Assembly (NCBI GenBank): GCA_963813525.1
Contig: CAWEZI010000005.1
Span: 2,418,001 to 2,482,000 of the forward strand
From: Bog-756 sp963813525
Lineage (GTDB): Bacteria > Actinomycetota > Acidimicrobiia > Acidimicrobiales > RAAP-2
Reading direction: 5' to 3'
DNA: 64,000 nucleotides
Part shown: piece by piece, positions 63,097 through 64,000 of the stretch
Position numbering within the stretch: the stretch's first letter is position 1
Layout of the letters: every line of letters begins with the position of its first letter
The notes under the pieces: model-generated
What the model saw: only the letters and a program-made list of their open reading frames with translations
Databases searched by the model: none
Told to the model about the DNA's origin: nothing
Made by a program: the position numbers and the translations under genes

Positions 63097-64000
63097 GCCA
63101 CGGCCTTGGCCAGTGCCGTCACGTAGGCATCGATTTCGGCCCGGGTCCGTCGTTCGGTCACGGCCACCAACAGTCCCTTCTCGTCCTCCACGTACTCGGT
63201 ATCCAGGGCGATGCCGGCCAGGAAGCCGGAGTCGGCCATGCGCTCGATCACCACCGGTGCCGGGGTCGGGAGTCGAACGGCGAACTCCCGCAGGACGGGT
63301 CGGTCGGTGGCGGCCTCGATGCCGTCGATGGCCAGTACCGCCTGGCGCGTGTAGTGGGTGGCCTGGGCGCACCGTCGGGCTATCGCAGCCAGACCCGACG
63401 TGCCGAGCCATCCCAGCTGGATGGCAGCGGTGACCGCCATCAGGGTCTGATTGGTACAGACGTTGGACGTGGCCTTCTCCCGACGGATGTCCTGTTCGCG
63501 GGCCCTCAGCGTGGTCACGTAGGCCCGGCGGCCGTCGACATCGACCGACTCGCCCACCAGGCGACCGGGTAGCCGGCGCACGTGGGCCGGGGCGCAGGCG
63601 AACAAGCCGAGGTAGGGGCCCCCGAATCCGAGGCTGGTCCCGAAGGCCTGTCCCTCCCCGACGACCACGTCGGCCCCCCACTCCCCTGCCGATCGGAGAA
63701 CCCCGGCGGCCACCTGGTCTGCCCCCACCACCATCAGGGCCCCGACCCGGTCGCACAACTGGCGGACCGCCCCCATCTCCTCGATGCAACCGAGGTAGTT
63801 GGGGTAGCCCACCACCACGACGCCCGGCGGCTCGGCTCCCCCGTCGGTGGGCCAGGCGGTGGTCCCGCCGACCAGAGGAACGGTGGTCACCCGGTGGCCG
63901 GTCCCCGCCGCGCAGGTGGCCAGCAGTTGGCGCCAATGGGGATGGACCCCGGCCGAAATCCAGACCTCCTGGCGCCCGGAGGCGGCCACCCCAAGGTTGA
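63093..64000 (-). CDS. gcvPA: Glycine dehydrogenase (decarboxylating) subunit 1 (N-terminus outside window)
   Basis: The C-terminal part of GcvPA, about 300 of an expected 440-450 residues; the frame runs off the window end. Recognisable segments are VAASGRQEVWISAGVHPHWR, LGCIEEMGAVRQL, GEGQAFGTSLGFGGPYLGLF, and EKATSNVCTNQTLMA, all conserved in the alpha half of split glycine decarboxylase. It pairs with GcvPB to form the P-protein. No promoter can be judged because the start is not included. Confidence 0.93.
   Translation of the reverse strand, partial: NLGVAASGRQEVWISAGVHPHWRQLLATCAAGTGHRVTTVPLVGGTTAWPTDGGAEPPGVVVVGYPNYLGCIEEMGAVRQLCDRVGALMVVGADQVAAGVLRSAGEWGADVVVGEGQAFGTSLGFGGPYLGLFACAPAHVRRLPGRLVGESVDVDGRRAYVTTLRAREQDIRREKATSNVCTNQTLMAVTAAIQLGWLGTSGLAAIARRCAQATHYTRQAVLAIDGIEAATDRPVLREFAVRLPTPAPVVIERMADSGFLAGIALDTEYVEDEKGLLVAVTERRTRAEIDAYVTALAKAVA

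Overview
The window is a 64 kb piece of a very GC-rich actinobacterial chromosome. Markers are a complete Pup-proteasome locus, an F420 synthase with F420-type nitroreductases, a GarA-like FHA protein in its conserved gene neighbourhood, and abundant GTG starts. Gene order resembles mycobacteria in several blocks, but pafB and pafC are missing. The best guess is Acidimicrobiia or another deep actinobacterial lineage; this is inference, since no rRNA gene is present. No tRNA, CRISPR array, insertion sequence or prophage was recognised.

Layout. 0-3 kb: the end of gcvH, a zinc-ribbon FHA protein (GarA-like), a MerR regulator and a bifunctional-nuclease-family protein, matching mycobacterial gcvH-garA-Rv1828-Rv1829, then a lipoprotein. 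3-8.4 kb: a YhdH-type oxidoreductase divergent from an S9 peptidase, and two membrane proteins. 8.7-11.8 kb: thiO-thiS-thiG-thiD on the minus strand. 12-18 kb: gltB-gltD. 18-21.6 kb: a wall hydrolase, an acyl-CoA ligase and two small proteins. 21.6-31.7 kb (minus): tkt-tal-gnd-zwf-pgl, cofGH (fbiC) and a LOG-family protein, joining the pentose phosphate pathway to F420 synthesis. 31.7-34.3 kb: FIST, bicupin and thioesterase genes. 34.4-43.1 kb: small membrane proteins, trmI, a ferredoxin, then arc-dop-pup-prcB-prcA-pafA. 43.1-49.8 kb: two signal peptidases, tatB-tatC, a HelY-like helicase and a tandem ThyX-like protein. 50-57.5 kb: a DUF4193 protein, unknown proteins, an HtrA protease, a nitroreductase, a methyltransferase and an F420-type nitroreductase. 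57.5-60 kb: an accessory patch of lower GC with two convergent sulfotransferases. 60-64 kb: a class II aldolase, a second F420-type nitroreductase, gcvPB and partial gcvPA.

Two genes have apparent single-base frame breaks (tal near 29048 and the second lepB near 44004), both in GC-rich tracts. Many genes have a TANNNT -10 box only 6-10 bases before the start codon and no Shine-Dalgarno, the mark of leaderless transcription. The less explained parts are a 435-base structured intergenic region at 49777-50211, a promoter/three-hairpin/terminator cassette at 8529-8670, the tandem ThyX-like protein lacking the ThyX signature serine, an 18-base palindrome at the second lepB promoter, and the sulfotransferase island.
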